From Bacillus sp. F19 (GTDB lineage Bacteria > Bacillota > Bacilli > Bacillales > Bacillaceae), in assembly GCA_023823795.1 (NCBI GenBank), contig CP085710.1, forward strand, positions 1,948,001-2,012,000: 64,000 bases of DNA, read 5' to 3'. Below, one piece after another: positions 1 through 7,113 of this stretch. The notes under the pieces were generated by a model. The model did not search any database, had not been told where the DNA came from, and was given only the letters and a program-made list of their open reading frames with translations. Each line of letters begins with the position of its first letter. Positions within the stretch are counted from its first letter, which is position 1. The position numbers and the translations under genes were made by a program.

Positions 1-327
1 AATATTGTTCCACGCTATCGTAATTTCATTTATGTAGCTTGGTGCATTTTCAATTGTCCTAATGCCTTCGCCTACTACTTTAGTAGTAATAAAGTAACTG
101 CTGATGGAAATGGTAAACAGAAAGATTAAAAATGCTGCCAATACGGCCATTTTCCGATTGAGCTTAACGTGGTTTTGGAATTGCCTTACGAGAGGTTCCA
201 ATAATAACGCTGTGATAAAAGCCATAATCAAGGGAATCGAAAGGGGCAGAAGAAAATAAACAATCAGCCCTATCACAATAATGGATGAAATGATGAGGAA
301 ATTTCGTTTTGAGAGTATTGTATACAA
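1..327 (-). CDS. AI-2E family membrane permease, partial (runs off left edge)
   Basis: The minus strand is open from a TTG at 327 to the window edge, 109 codons without a stop. An AAAGGAG box sits 7 bases before the TTG. The fragment has a hydrophobic N-terminal pair of helices containing YFLLPLSIPLIMAF, then LLEPLVRQFQ and a third hydrophobic stretch. This is the usual start of AI-2E/YtvI-type permeases, polytopic membrane proteins of mostly unproven substrate. Only the N-terminal third or so is present, so subfamily and function are open. Family call by resemblance; B. subtilis does not, as far as I recall, have this gene directly before ylbA. Confidence 0.65.
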   Translation of the reverse strand, partial: MYTILSKRNFLIISSIIVIGLIVYFLLPLSIPLIMAFITALLLEPLVRQFQNHVKLNRKMAVLAAFLIFLFTISISSYFITTKVVGEGIRTIENAPSYINEITIAWNNI

Positions 328-451
328 TCCCTTGCTCCTTTCAATGGTTCTCTTTAAATTATAGTACGAAAGGACAGTGTGCAAAAAGGCTTTTTAATAC
401 AATTATGAAAATATAATTGTCAATATGAGGAGAATGATGGTTTATTAAATC

Positions 452-484
452 AAATAAAAAAGCAAAAGCAGTGAATGCTTTTGC
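452..484 (-). terminator. Rho-independent terminator of ylbA
   Basis: An 8-bp stem (GCAAAAGC/GCTTTTGC, loop of 7) is followed on the minus strand by a T-rich run. It lies about 10 bases past the ylbA stop. Confidence 0.8.
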
Positions 485-494
485 GTGTATGGCT

Positions 495-851
495 TTAAAC
501 GATTCGTCCAATTTCTTCTTTCAGCTGCTTAAGCAATTTCTGGCTTGTACTTAAAACGGCATTTGGGAAGTTTTCGCCTTCGCCATATTCTACTCCGTGC
601 GGATAATAGTGCTTGCCGAGAAGCGGTGTCATTATTTTAACTACTGCATGCTTTCCGCCAATGTCGCCTTCAACGGCATATCCCGGAATGCGAAGATAAA
701 ACGTCTCATCTTTGTTTTCGAATTTACGATCATATGTAACACGCTCATAATCCCACTGACCGGCACGAACAATGCCAAGCTCATCCATAATTTCATCCAG
801 TCTTGCTAATTCAACTGTCAATCCATCCAGTCCTGTGTTTTCCAATTTCAT
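495..851 (-). CDS. ylbA: YugN-like family protein YlbA
   Basis: A 118-residue protein matching the YugN-like family (B. subtilis YlbA is close to 120 residues). Biochemical role unknown. The start is the ATG at 851, preceded by AGGAGGG at 7-8 bases; the open frame extends further upstream to 920 but without a ribosome site. The protein is soluble, with no membrane segment or signal. It is transcribed alone, divergently from ylbB, and ends at a clear terminator. Identity rests on both sequence and its place at the head of the ylb gene order. Confidence 0.85.
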   Translation of the reverse strand: MKLENTGLDGLTVELARLDEIMDELGIVRAGQWDYERVTYDRKFENKDETFYLRIPGYAVEGDIGGKHAVVKIMTPLLGKHYYPHGVEYGEGENFPNAVLSTSQKLLKQLKEEIGRIV

Positions 852-1041
852 TATGTATTCCCTCCTAAACCTTCTAACGGCATTTTCATTAGTAAAGCGC
901 TTTAATGAACTCCCCTTCAATCATAGTACGAATGCATGGAACTTTCAATCTTTACCTGATAATTTACATCTTTATCTTATTTTGGGCCAAACTACATTAG
1001 CAGAATGAACATTTTTTATTTACTATCAGGGAGGTTTTTTT

Positions 1042-1473
1042 ATGCAGAAGGTTCGAGATATTATGTCTAATGACATCCAGGCATGTACGCCGCTTGATAA
1101 TGTATTCGAGGTAGCGGTCAAAATGAAAGAATGGAACGTAGGATCCATTCCAATCGTTGAAAACAATCAATTGCTCGGGATGATTACGGATCGTGACTTA
1201 GTCGTGAGAGGGATCGCAGAAAAACATCCTGGATCTTATCAAGTGACGAAGGTTATGAGTGATCATCTTTGCACCATCAGTCCGGATGCATCTGCAGATG
1301 AAGCAGCACAGCTTATGGCGGAGCATCAAATCAGAAGGCTTCCAGTTGTAGAAAATGGACATATAGTCGGAATGGTCTCACTTGGAGACTTATCCCTAAA
1401 TCAGCTGACAGATCAGCAGGCTGGGGCAGCCCTGACGACAATTTCCGAAAAGAATGATCATCATCTTCATTAA
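1042..1473 (+). CDS. ylbB: CBS-domain protein YlbB
   Basis: A 143-residue protein made of two CBS motifs, roughly residues 1-60 and 70-130. The repeats show MSNDIQACTPLDNV / GMITDRDLVVRGI and MSDHLCTISPDAS / GMVSLGDLS. Paired CBS motifs form a Bateman module that normally binds adenosyl ligands. With no attached enzyme domain this is a stand-alone sensor or stress-type CBS protein. The start is ATG with GGGAGG in front. The C-terminus ends in a short His-rich tail (HHLH). Single-gene unit closed by a terminator. Function beyond ligand binding is not known. Confidence 0.88.
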   Translation: MQKVRDIMSNDIQACTPLDNVFEVAVKMKEWNVGSIPIVENNQLLGMITDRDLVVRGIAEKHPGSYQVTKVMSDHLCTISPDASADEAAQLMAEHQIRRLPVVENGHIVGMVSLGDLSLNQLTDQQAGAALTTISEKNDHHLH

Positions 1474-1480
1474 GCGATGA

Positions 1481-1516
1481 AAGAACATGCCATTGATTGG
1501 GCATGTTCTTATTTAT
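1481..1516 (+). terminator. Terminator after ylbB
   Basis: An 11-bp inverted repeat (AAGAACATGCC/GGCATGTTCTT) with an 8-base loop is followed by ATTTAT, 8 bases after the ylbB stop. Confidence 0.8.
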
Positions 1517-1592
1517 ATGGAAGGAAAAACTGGTGAATCATGAGCTGGAAAAATTTTATTTCAAACATCTTAATTGAAAAAAGCTGCCATTT

Positions 1593-1622
1593 TTGATTAA
1601 ATGACCTATAAAAGGATATACT
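1593..1622 (+). promoter_or_regulatory. Candidate sigma-A promoter of ylbC
   Basis: TTGATT at 1593-1598 and TATACT at 1617-1622 are separated by 18 bp, upstream of ylbC. Good match to the vegetative consensus; no experimental support. Confidence 0.5.
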
Positions 1623-1712
1623 ATCTGCCAATCTTGTGAAATACTGTTTAGTAGTATAATGAATCTAATGGATCATATAATGGTAGAAATGAGTGACCTG
1701 GAGGGATTTAAG

Positions 1713-2750
1713 CTGAGCAGTATATTAAAAACCGTTTTTTTATTGCTGGTTATTTTTATTACTTATATTCTTTTTATTCAATATGGAAATAAGGAACCGA
1801 TCAAACAAATAGATGAAAATGAACAAATTGCAAAAGAATCAAATGAAGAATTAAATATGCCGGATTCAGGAGTTCTTTCTTTTGTCGGAAAATCTTCCAG
1901 TGAGATCATTGAAACGCTTGGGGAACCTGCAAGGAAAGATCCTTCATCCTATGACTACGAATGGTGGATTTATAACCAGAACGATCAGCAGTACCTTCAG
2001 GTTGGGGTATTTGATAACAAAGTCGTCACGGTATATGCCATCGGGACAGAGGTAAATGTAAAGCCTTATAAATTAGGCCAGCCTGTCGGTGAAGTTTTTA
2101 AAACAAATTCGATCTCTTCAAGTATATCAATAGATTTTGACGGCAATTCTTACCGATTTGAAATGTCTGAAGAAGATATGAATACGAGACCAATCGTTAA
2201 AATGGGAGACATTTATGTTCAGCTTTATTTAGATAAGTTTGATGGCGAACTTTCAAGCGTCAGAGCTTTAGATGAAGAAACATTAGTAAAGCAGCGTCCT
2301 TATGAGGTTGTTTACCGGGGTGAACTCATTCAGCCCAAACAGCTTAACGCGGAAGAATGGAAGGCTGTTGAAAAAGGTGCGGAGAATCAAATCCTTGATC
2401 TGACAAATATCATTCGAAAACGGCACGAAATTCCTCCTGTAGAGTGGGATCAAATGACATCAGAAGTAGCTTTTTTGCACAGCAGCGATATGCTTTCAAA
2501 TGAATACTTTTCACATGAGTCCCCGACGGAAGGGTCGCTTGCAGACCGTTTGAAAGAAGGGGATGTAGCTTATCAGATGGCGGGAGAAAATATTGCAGCC
2601 CAATACATTGACGGAATAGCGGCGGTTGAAGGCTGGCTCAACAGCAAAGGCCACCGCGACACACTTTTGAACCCAGATTTTACGAGACTTGGTGTCGGAG
2701 TGAATAAGCTTTACTATACACAAAATTTTATCAGGCCTTTTAATGACTGA
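1713..2750 (+). CDS. ylbC: CAP/SCP-domain membrane-anchored protein YlbC
   Basis: N-terminal hydrophobic anchor, then a CAP-associated N-terminal domain (GKSSSEIIETLGEPARKDPS onward) and a C-terminal CAP domain. The CAP part has the typical ENQILDLTN, YFSHESPTEGSLADR and AGENIA / GHRDTLLNP elements. The bulk should lie outside the membrane; no enzyme activity is established. The start is uncertain. None of the in-frame ATGs (1659, 1668, 1680, 1689) has a ribosome site. The only good one, TGGAGGG, stands 7 bases before a CTG at 1713, giving MSSILKTVFLLLV, an ideal signal-anchor N-terminus. With the first ATG the protein would be 363 residues instead of 345. Confidence 0.85.
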   Translation: MSSILKTVFLLLVIFITYILFIQYGNKEPIKQIDENEQIAKESNEELNMPDSGVLSFVGKSSSEIIETLGEPARKDPSSYDYEWWIYNQNDQQYLQVGVFDNKVVTVYAIGTEVNVKPYKLGQPVGEVFKTNSISSSISIDFDGNSYRFEMSEEDMNTRPIVKMGDIYVQLYLDKFDGELSSVRALDEETLVKQRPYEVVYRGELIQPKQLNAEEWKAVEKGAENQILDLTNIIRKRHEIPPVEWDQMTSEVAFLHSSDMLSNEYFSHESPTEGSLADRLKEGDVAYQMAGENIAAQYIDGIAAVEGWLNSKGHRDTLLNPDFTRLGVGVNKLYYTQNFIRPFND

Positions 2751-2760
2751 TATTCACTAC

Positions 2761-2790
2761 AAAAAGACATCCATAGCGGGTGTCTTTTCT
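2761..2790 (+). terminator. Terminator after ylbC
   Basis: AAAAGACA...TGTCTTTT hairpin with T-run directly after ylbC. The A-rich left side could also serve the converging minus-strand microprotein gene. Confidence 0.75.
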
Positions 2791-2844
2791 GCTGAGTGAA
2801 AAATGGTATTTATGCGGCGGCAGAAACTATAGCCGGAAGATTAT

Positions 2845-2991
2845 CTATGCTTTTTTAAAAGCACGTCTCTCAGCATAGCCTATACAAAGATGACAAACTT
2901 GAATTTTTGCCTGTTTATCACCAAAATAGGTTTCGGTGTTTTTTGATTTTTTCTTACAGAGATAACATGTCTTTTTAAAAAAAGGGAACAT
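2845..2991 (-). CDS. 48-residue zinc-ribbon-like microprotein
   Basis: Short gene beginning at an ATG at 2991, with TAAGGAG 6 bases upstream, and ending at TAG 2845-2847. The product opens with MFPFFKKTCYLCKKKS and contains a second CHLC, so two CxxC pairs about 23 residues apart, the spacing of a small treble-clef or zinc-ribbon protein. It is rich in Lys. The ribosome site lies just before the stop of the thioesterase gene, so the two are probably one transcript. No name or function recognised. Reality is supported by the strong ribosome site and the paired cysteines; it is too short for routine gene finders. Confidence 0.7.
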   Translation of the reverse strand: MFPFFKKTCYLCKKKSKNTETYFGDKQAKIQVCHLCIGYAERRAFKKA

Positions 2992-3005
2992 TGCTTTCTC
3001 CTTAC

Positions 3006-3488
3006 TTATCGTTTAGGACGATCGATAATAAAAAAGCTTGCTGTACAATGAGCCATTAATTTGCCGTCATCACGGAAGACTTTGCCCTCAGTAACAACTG
3101 TTTTGCTGCCCTTATGGATAAGAGAGGCTATACATTTTAGTTCGGTGCCGATTCCTGGTGCAACATAATTAATTTTCATTTCAGATGTAACAGCAGCAAG
3201 ATGGTCCGGCAAAACATGATGTACAAGCGATCCCATTGCAGAGTCCAGCAGTGTAGCAGTAATTCCTCCATGTACAATATGCAGGGAGTTTTGAATAATT
3301 GCCGTATTGGGAATTGTTAATATGAATTGATTTTCGGTATATTCGCCTTGTGCATGCAGCAATGCACCTATGTATGATCCGTTTTCTTTGTCCGCTTTCT
3401 TTTTCAGTCCCTCAAGAAACAGCTTTAAAACCGGAACATCTTCTTCTTTTAATTCAGCCAATAAGCGCGTCAGTTCTTCCTTTTCCAT
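3006..3488 (-). CDS. PaaI-type hotdog-fold thioesterase
   Basis: A 160-residue protein with the hotdog thioesterase core. HGGITATLLDSAMGSLVHH (residues ~73-93) carries the conserved HGG and the acidic/Ser helix of the PaaI/YdiI group. It is followed by TSEMKINYVAPG and KGSKTVVTEGKVFRDDGKLMAHC. Members hydrolyse acyl-CoA thioesters, often phenylacetyl- or hydroxybenzoyl-CoA; the substrate here cannot be inferred. ATG start at 3488 with a GAAAGGA-type site upstream. Encoded on the minus strand with the zinc-ribbon microprotein right after it. It stands between ylbC and ylbD, where B. subtilis, as I recall, has no such gene. Confidence 0.8.
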   Translation of the reverse strand: MEKEELTRLLAELKEEDVPVLKLFLEGLKKKADKENGSYIGALLHAQGEYTENQFILTIPNTAIIQNSLHIVHGGITATLLDSAMGSLVHHVLPDHLAAVTSEMKINYVAPGIGTELKCIASLIHKGSKTVVTEGKVFRDDGKLMAHCTASFFIIDRPKR

Positions 3489-3645
3489 CTCTCACCAAAT
3501 CCTTTCTATCCTCCACTTCATCTTATCAGTACTCCCAAATATTGTGCAATCAGGATTTTTATAAAAGTTTGCTCAAAATGGGCGAACCGTTTTCATACGG
3601 TCAAATAAAATATAGTAGGCGAAGGTAAACAGAGGTGATCAGATA

Positions 3646-4041
3646 ATGACAGAAAAAAAAGAACATCCTTCTATTGGAGAATTTAAGGAATTTGTAAAAA
3701 AACATCCTAAATTAATTACTGAGGTCAGAAAAGGCGAGAAAAAATGGCAGGAACTATTTGAAGATTGGTATTTGCTTGGAGAAAATGATGTTTCATGGAA
3801 GAAGTACAGAGAAGAGTCAGATGAGTCTGAAAGTACGGCAGAAAAGAAGTCCGATTTTATGTCCAGGATGATGACAGCTGTAAAAAGCATGGATGCCAAT
3901 CAAATGAATCAGCATTTGTATAATATGAACAACACCATTTCATCTATTCAAAAATTATTTTCAACCTTCGGGCTTACAAAAGGCACATCATCTAGTAAGT
4001 CGAACACACCAAACCATCCCTTTTCTTTCAGGAAAGATTGA
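3646..4041 (+). CDS. ylbD: YlbD, putative spore coat protein
   Basis: A 131-residue hydrophilic, Lys/Glu-rich protein of the YlbD coat-protein family. It has an N-terminal FKEFVKKHPKLITEVRKG element and a predicted helical middle (MMTAVKSMDANQMNQHLYNM). In B. subtilis YlbD is assigned to the spore coat. The start ATG follows AGAGGTGATC at a good distance. It is followed by ylbE in a tight two-gene unit (14 bases apart). The C-terminal SSSKSNTPNHPFSF tail is low-complexity. Family call good, function by homology only. Confidence 0.8.
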   Translation: MTEKKEHPSIGEFKEFVKKHPKLITEVRKGEKKWQELFEDWYLLGENDVSWKKYREESDESESTAEKKSDFMSRMMTAVKSMDANQMNQHLYNMNNTISSIQKLFSTFGLTKGTSSSKSNTPNHPFSFRKD

Positions 4042-4055
4042 GCAGGAGCGACAGC

Positions 4056-4295
4056 ATGAGAAAAGAAATTCAGGAAATGATTGCAGCAGACAATGAATTA
4101 AAAATTTTTTTGCGGGAACAGCCGCATTGGTACAGAAAGCTAGCCAGAAATCCTCAAGATACAGAATCGATGAAACTTGCCATGATGAATTATTATCAAA
4201 AAACCATCCCGCATAAAGTTGCTCAGTTTTCAAACTCAGTACAAATGGCTTCCATGATGCTTGGGATGTTTCAGTCGATGAGGCAGCAGGATTGA
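4056..4295 (+). CDS. ylbE: YlbE-like protein
   Basis: A 79-residue protein of the YlbE family, with LREQPHWYRKLARNP, YYQKTIPHKV and QMASMMLGMFQSMRQ, matching the known YlbE pattern and length. Function unknown. The ATG at 4056 is chosen because AGGAG stands 7-8 bases before it. An upstream in-frame TTG (4038) overlaps ylbD but has no proper site. Second gene of the ylbD-ylbE unit, closed by a terminator. Confidence 0.85.
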   Translation: MRKEIQEMIAADNELKIFLREQPHWYRKLARNPQDTESMKLAMMNYYQKTIPHKVAQFSNSVQMASMMLGMFQSMRQQD

Positions 4296-4298
4296 TTG

Positions 4299-4332
4299 AA
4301 AGAAAGTCTTCACCATGACTTTCTTTTTTTAT
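4299..4332 (+). terminator. Terminator after ylbE
   Basis: AAAGAAAGTC/GACTTTCTTT stem with 8-base loop, then a run of T. Confidence 0.85.
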
Positions 4333-4392
4333 TTAAAAACATATTTGATATAAATCTGGTGAAACTACCTCCATAAGGAGGCGTTGTCATTA

Positions 4393-4812
4393 ATGAAACA
4401 CTTTATACTGCTGATTTTATTGCTCGTATCTTTAACAGCCTGCACGAATGAAAAGCCCCGTCCAGAAGGAGACGCTGTTCCCATGGAAATCAGCATAACA
4501 CAACAGGATGCAGTTGAAGCAGGTGCTCAAACAGGGAGACAGCTTTTTGTCAATCATCATCTAAAAGGGCGCAATGTTTATATAGAGTGCTTTGTTCCCA
4601 ATTTTACTTTTTCAGATGAGCGCGGGAAAAAAGTAAATGGTGAAGGATATATGAATCTGTATGTTGACGAAAAAAAAACGGATGAAATACATACAGCTGC
4701 ATTTATCATTAAAGGTTTAGAAAAAGGAACACATACGATTTCCCTTGAACTTTTGCACAATGATTCTTCGAAATATCACTTAAAAAAAACGTGGAATGTC
4801 ACTGTTCAGTGA
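4393..4812 (+). CDS. Small lipoprotein of unknown function
   Basis: 139 residues with a classical lipoprotein signal: MKHFILLILLLVSLTAC, so cleavage before Cys17 after the lipobox LTAC. The mature part reads like a single beta-sandwich domain: GEGYMNLYVDEKKTDEIHT and KGLEKGTHTISLELLHNDS resemble fibronectin-like or copper-handling extracellular domains, but no family is certain. The ATG at 4393 is preceded by AAGGAGG at 11 bases; a TTG at 4384 would overlap the ribosome site. Expected on the outer face of the cell membrane. It stands between ylbE and ylbF. Confidence 0.75.
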   Translation: MKHFILLILLLVSLTACTNEKPRPEGDAVPMEISITQQDAVEAGAQTGRQLFVNHHLKGRNVYIECFVPNFTFSDERGKKVNGEGYMNLYVDEKKTDEIHTAAFIIKGLEKGTHTISLELLHNDSSKYHLKKTWNVTVQ

Positions 4813-4873
4813 GGCGCTGCATTTACCATTCCGGCAGAAACATGTTAAAATATAGCTGGAGGTGATGCCGTCT

Positions 4874-5323
4874 ATGTTTGCTACTATAGAAAGCGTCAAT
4901 TTAATCGACGAAGCTGAGCTTCTTGGATCGTTAGTTGTTGAGTCAGAAATTGCGGAAGACTATCGCCGCACTTTAAATACATTAAATAAAGATAAATCAG
5001 CACAAAAGGTGATATCCAAATTTGTTGAAATCAAGGATTTATACGAAGATGTCCAGCGTTTCGGCAAATATCATCCGGACTATAAAGAAATCACAAAGGC
5101 CATGAGGGAAGCAAAGCGCGAGCTTGATCTTCATGATGCAGTGATTGCCTTTAAAAAAGCAGAGAAAGAGCTTCAATCGCTGCTTGATGAAATAAGCGCC
5201 CAACTCGGCAGAGCCGTTTCGCAGCATATCAAAGTGCCTACAGGAAACCCGTTTTTTGATACCGGGTCAAGCTGTGGAGGGGGATGCGGCTCAGGCGGGG
5301 GATGCGGCTGCAAAGCATCTTAA
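4874..5323 (+). CDS. ylbF: YlbF, regulator of sporulation, competence and RNA processing
   Basis: 149 residues, the same length as B. subtilis YlbF, with the diagnostic EDVQRFGKYHPDYKEI centre and VKVPTGNPFFD-type end (here IKVPTGNPFFDTG). The C-terminus is Gly/Cys-rich (SCGGGCGSGGGCGC). YlbF forms the Y-complex with YmcA and YaaT, which carries Fe-S clusters and affects RNase Y, Spo0A phosphorylation, competence and biofilm. The six cysteines at the tail fit cluster binding. The ATG at 4874 follows TGGAGGTGAT; the upstream ATG at 4862 lies inside that site. Confidence 0.93.
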   Translation: MFATIESVNLIDEAELLGSLVVESEIAEDYRRTLNTLNKDKSAQKVISKFVEIKDLYEDVQRFGKYHPDYKEITKAMREAKRELDLHDAVIAFKKAEKELQSLLDEISAQLGRAVSQHIKVPTGNPFFDTGSSCGGGCGSGGGCGCKAS

Positions 5324-5350
5324 AAAACGAGGCCAGTCCTCGTTTTTTAA
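5322..5350. terminator. Bidirectional terminator between ylbF and the converging gene
   Basis: An 11-bp stem (AAAAAACGAGG/CCTCGTTTTTT), A-rich on one side and T-rich on the other, overlaps the stop of the minus-strand gene. Confidence 0.85.
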
Positions 5351-5670
5351 GTTCCTTTTTTAAGACGGATACAGTCTTCGCACAAATTTCCGCAGCAGAA
5401 CATTTTTTCCTGAGGCACATAAAAACGATGCCGAAATACATATAAATTCTTGTCTTCTCTGACAAAGATGCAATCAAACGTAAGCCGTTTTCCCTTCATT
5501 GCAAAACGGGACTCTTTCTCAATCTTGAGCGTAATATCCGCGATTGACCTCCCGGATTTCACCTGGACATACAGAAACGGAATACCTGCAGCTTTTTTTA
5601 TCCAGCATGAACATGTTTCATCTGCATTCATCCTATCTAAAAATAATTGGACGGTATGGCTCAGATTCAA
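5347..5670 (-). CDS. 107-residue protein with C-terminal cysteine motif, unknown
   Basis: Starts at TTG 5670, with AAAGGAG 9 bases before it, which argues for a real gene despite the rare start. No family recognised. Visible features: a paired cysteine near residue 20 (ETCSCW) and a basic middle. A C-terminal FCCGNLCEDCIRLKKG has four cysteines in a compact CC-x3-C-x2-C pattern, likely a metal site. The middle (LTFDCIFVREDKNLYVFRHRFYVP) looks like beta strands of a small barrel. Converges with ylbF and is divergent from ylbG. I recall no equivalent here in B. subtilis. Confidence 0.65.
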   Translation of the reverse strand: MNLSHTVQLFLDRMNADETCSCWIKKAAGIPFLYVQVKSGRSIADITLKIEKESRFAMKGKRLTFDCIFVREDKNLYVFRHRFYVPQEKMFCCGNLCEDCIRLKKGT

Positions 5671-5771
5671 AGCATTCAGCTCCTTTTGCAGAGATGTTTT
5701 CAGGTGCTTATTGTAAAAAAATTAGAAAATTGGTACACTTCAAGTGGAGAATATAAAAAGGGAGATTATTT

Positions 5772-6047
5772 ATGATGTTTGAAAAGCGTCAAGGCATTAT
5801 CATCTGGATGCATTCTTTAAAGCAGATCAAAATGCTCCGTAAATTCGGAAACATCCATTACGTATCCAAGAAATTAAAGTATGTTGTCTTATATTGTGAC
5901 ATGGAACATGTTGAACATACAATAGAGAAGGTATCATCCTTTTCATTTGTAAAGCACGCTGAGCCGTCATATAAGCCCTTTCTGAAATTGGAATTCGAAT
6001 CAAAAATTGATAAAGCAAAAGAATATGACTATAAACTTGGTCTATAG
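5772..6047 (+). CDS. ylbG: YlbG, DUF2129 protein
   Basis: 91 residues, the standard YlbG length, with [20 protein letters not shown] at the start and [18 protein letters not shown] in the centre. A small cytosolic alpha/beta protein of unknown function, almost always next to ylbF or rsmD in Firmicutes. Two ATGs (5772 and 5775) are possible behind GGGAGA; I took the first. Single-gene unit with a strong terminator. Confidence 0.9.
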   Translation: MMFEKRQGIIIWMHSLKQIKMLRKFGNIHYVSKKLKYVVLYCDMEHVEHTIEKVSSFSFVKHAEPSYKPFLKLEFESKIDKAKEYDYKLGL

Positions 6048-6049
6048 AA

Positions 6050-6084
6050 GAAAAAGCGCAATCCATCTTTGGATTGCGCTTTTG
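6050..6084 (+). terminator. Terminator after ylbG
   Basis: A 13-bp perfect stem (AAAAGCGCAATCC/GGATTGCGCTTTT) with a 6-base loop, directly after ylbG. Confidence 0.88.
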
Positions 6085-6302
6085 CATGTATTCAAATGGC
6101 GAAGAAGAGTTTTGAGAAGTTTAAAAGTGCAGCAGAAGAAAAGCTAAAAAGGGAGGATTCCGGCTATAAAATAGAAAATTAGTCCAGAAAGAAAATCAGC
6201 TAATAGATCAAAAGCTGATCTTAAAAAAATATTAATACGGTTAATAAATATATAAATTGGAAAATAAAAAGTGCATTTTGGCTAGAAAAGATAGTGAATT
6301 TC

Positions 6303-6432
6303 GTTTTTCATTTTGTCCAGCTCTGCTTCCCGGCTCCTCGGCCAGAACGGCACCGTCAGTAAAGGCAAAAAGCGCCTTTTCTGCCGGATCCTTATCTGTC
6401 TGTCTGCGTTAACCGGGCGATTCCGCATTTCG
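6303..6432. repeat. Dispersed hairpin repeat, copy A
   Basis: About 130 bases matching the repeats at 59848-60143. Shared blocks: TTTTCATT..GTCCAGCT, GCTCCTCGGCCAGAAC, AGTAAAGGCAAAAAGCGCC, GGATCCTTATCTGTC and TTCCGCATTTC. A long imperfect hairpin lies at 6349-6391 (14 of 18 pairs, loop about AAAAAGC). It abuts the stop codon of the DUF7147 gene on the minus strand. The stretch 6085-6302 before it is A/T-rich and holds no feature I can support. Confidence 0.75.
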
Positions 6433-6813
6433 TTATTGCCAAGGCGGCAAATACCGGTTCATTCTGAGAATGCCAGTCAGGTACTGAAAATATAATTCTT
6501 TTTCGGCAAATTGACTGGAGGATTTGACATCCAGCTCTATTATCGATTTCTCAAGCTTTTTTGCGAGATTTTCAAATAGTTCACGGCGTTTGCTGCTTCC
6601 TGAGGAAATACCTTCAAGGCATAGGTAAATAGCCTGGAAATGTCCAGGGTCTGTAGGATTCATAGTGACTGCAAAAGATGACATTTTTCTTTCATTTATT
6701 GTTGTATTCAGTATTAAAAACCTTGAAACACGATGAGCATTCGCCTGTGTGGTTTCAATTAATTCATACAGATCCGAATAGCCTGCTCCAAGCTCAATAA
6801 AGCGCTGTATCAA
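6433..6813 (-). CDS. DUF7147 family protein
   Basis: 126 residues beginning MIQRFIELGAGYSDLYEL, with HRVSRFLIL, SSFAVTMNPTDPGHFQAIY and the C-terminal AEKELYFQYLTGILRMNRY. This is a conserved Bacillaceae family, sometimes misnamed methylthioribose kinase; function unknown. The TTG at 6813 is chosen because AGGAGG lies 8 bases upstream. An in-frame ATG at 6846 would add 11 residues but lacks a ribosome site. It sits between ylbG and the csfG region, on the opposite strand to both. Confidence 0.8.
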   Translation of the reverse strand: MIQRFIELGAGYSDLYELIETTQANAHRVSRFLILNTTINERKMSSFAVTMNPTDPGHFQAIYLCLEGISSGSSKRRELFENLAKKLEKSIIELDVKSSSQFAEKELYFQYLTGILRMNRYLPPWQ

Positions 6814-6917
6814 ACTGAATTCCTCCTGTTCTTTCTTTCTCATCATAATGTAACATGTTTGATTTCAGTTAGATAGATGATGCCCTGATTTTTATCCAGA
6901 AAAAAGTTTATAGAAAT

Positions 6918-6949
6918 GTATAGTGTGAACGCTATTGGTGGATAATGTA
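6918..6949 (+). promoter_or_regulatory. Candidate sigma-F/sigma-G promoter of the csfG RNA
   Basis: GTATA at 6918-6922 and GGATAATGTA at 6940-6949, 17 bp apart, resemble forespore sigma-F/G elements. A start near 6955 would place the first hairpin at the 5' end of the RNA. Inference only. Confidence 0.4.
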
Positions 6950-6952
6950 TAG

Positions 6953-7113
6953 TAACAACATCGAATCGAAGATGTTGTTGCCAACCGCGGAGAAGACTTA
7001 CGTTTCCCCATAAGTTCTTCCTCCGGTTTCTCCTCTCCCTTTGCCTTCTGCCCAAAAAAAGTCCGCTTTTTTTGGATTAGAAGGACCCTGCAGGTTTCCT
7101 GCGGGGTTTTTTT
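6953..7113 (+). ncRNA. csfG: Probable CsfG sporulation small RNA
   Basis: A structured non-coding stretch ends in a perfect terminator with no upstream coding gene on this strand. It has three parts: a 9-bp hairpin (AACAACATC/GATGTTGTT), a C/T-rich region (6998-7055) holding CTTCCTCC and CTCCTCTCCC, which are complementary to Shine-Dalgarno sites, and a hairpin CCCTGCAGG/CCTGCGGGG with seven T. It lies between ylbG and rsmD (ylbH), where B. subtilis encodes CsfG, a conserved endospore-former RNA made in the forespore under sigma-F/G. The assignment rests on position, architecture and a candidate promoter. Exact 5' end unknown. Confidence 0.6.
7086..7113 (+). terminator. Terminator of the csfG transcript
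   Basis: 9-bp GC-rich stem with TTT loop, followed by TTTTTTT. It lies more than 120 bases before rsmD, so it is not a terminator of any upstream plus-strand coding gene. Confidence 0.88.

Noticed and set aside
6096-6182. 28-codon frame MAKKSFEKFKSAAEEKLKRE.. after ylbG
   Set aside because: No ribosome site and its start lies at the foot of the ylbG terminator; perhaps a gene remnant.
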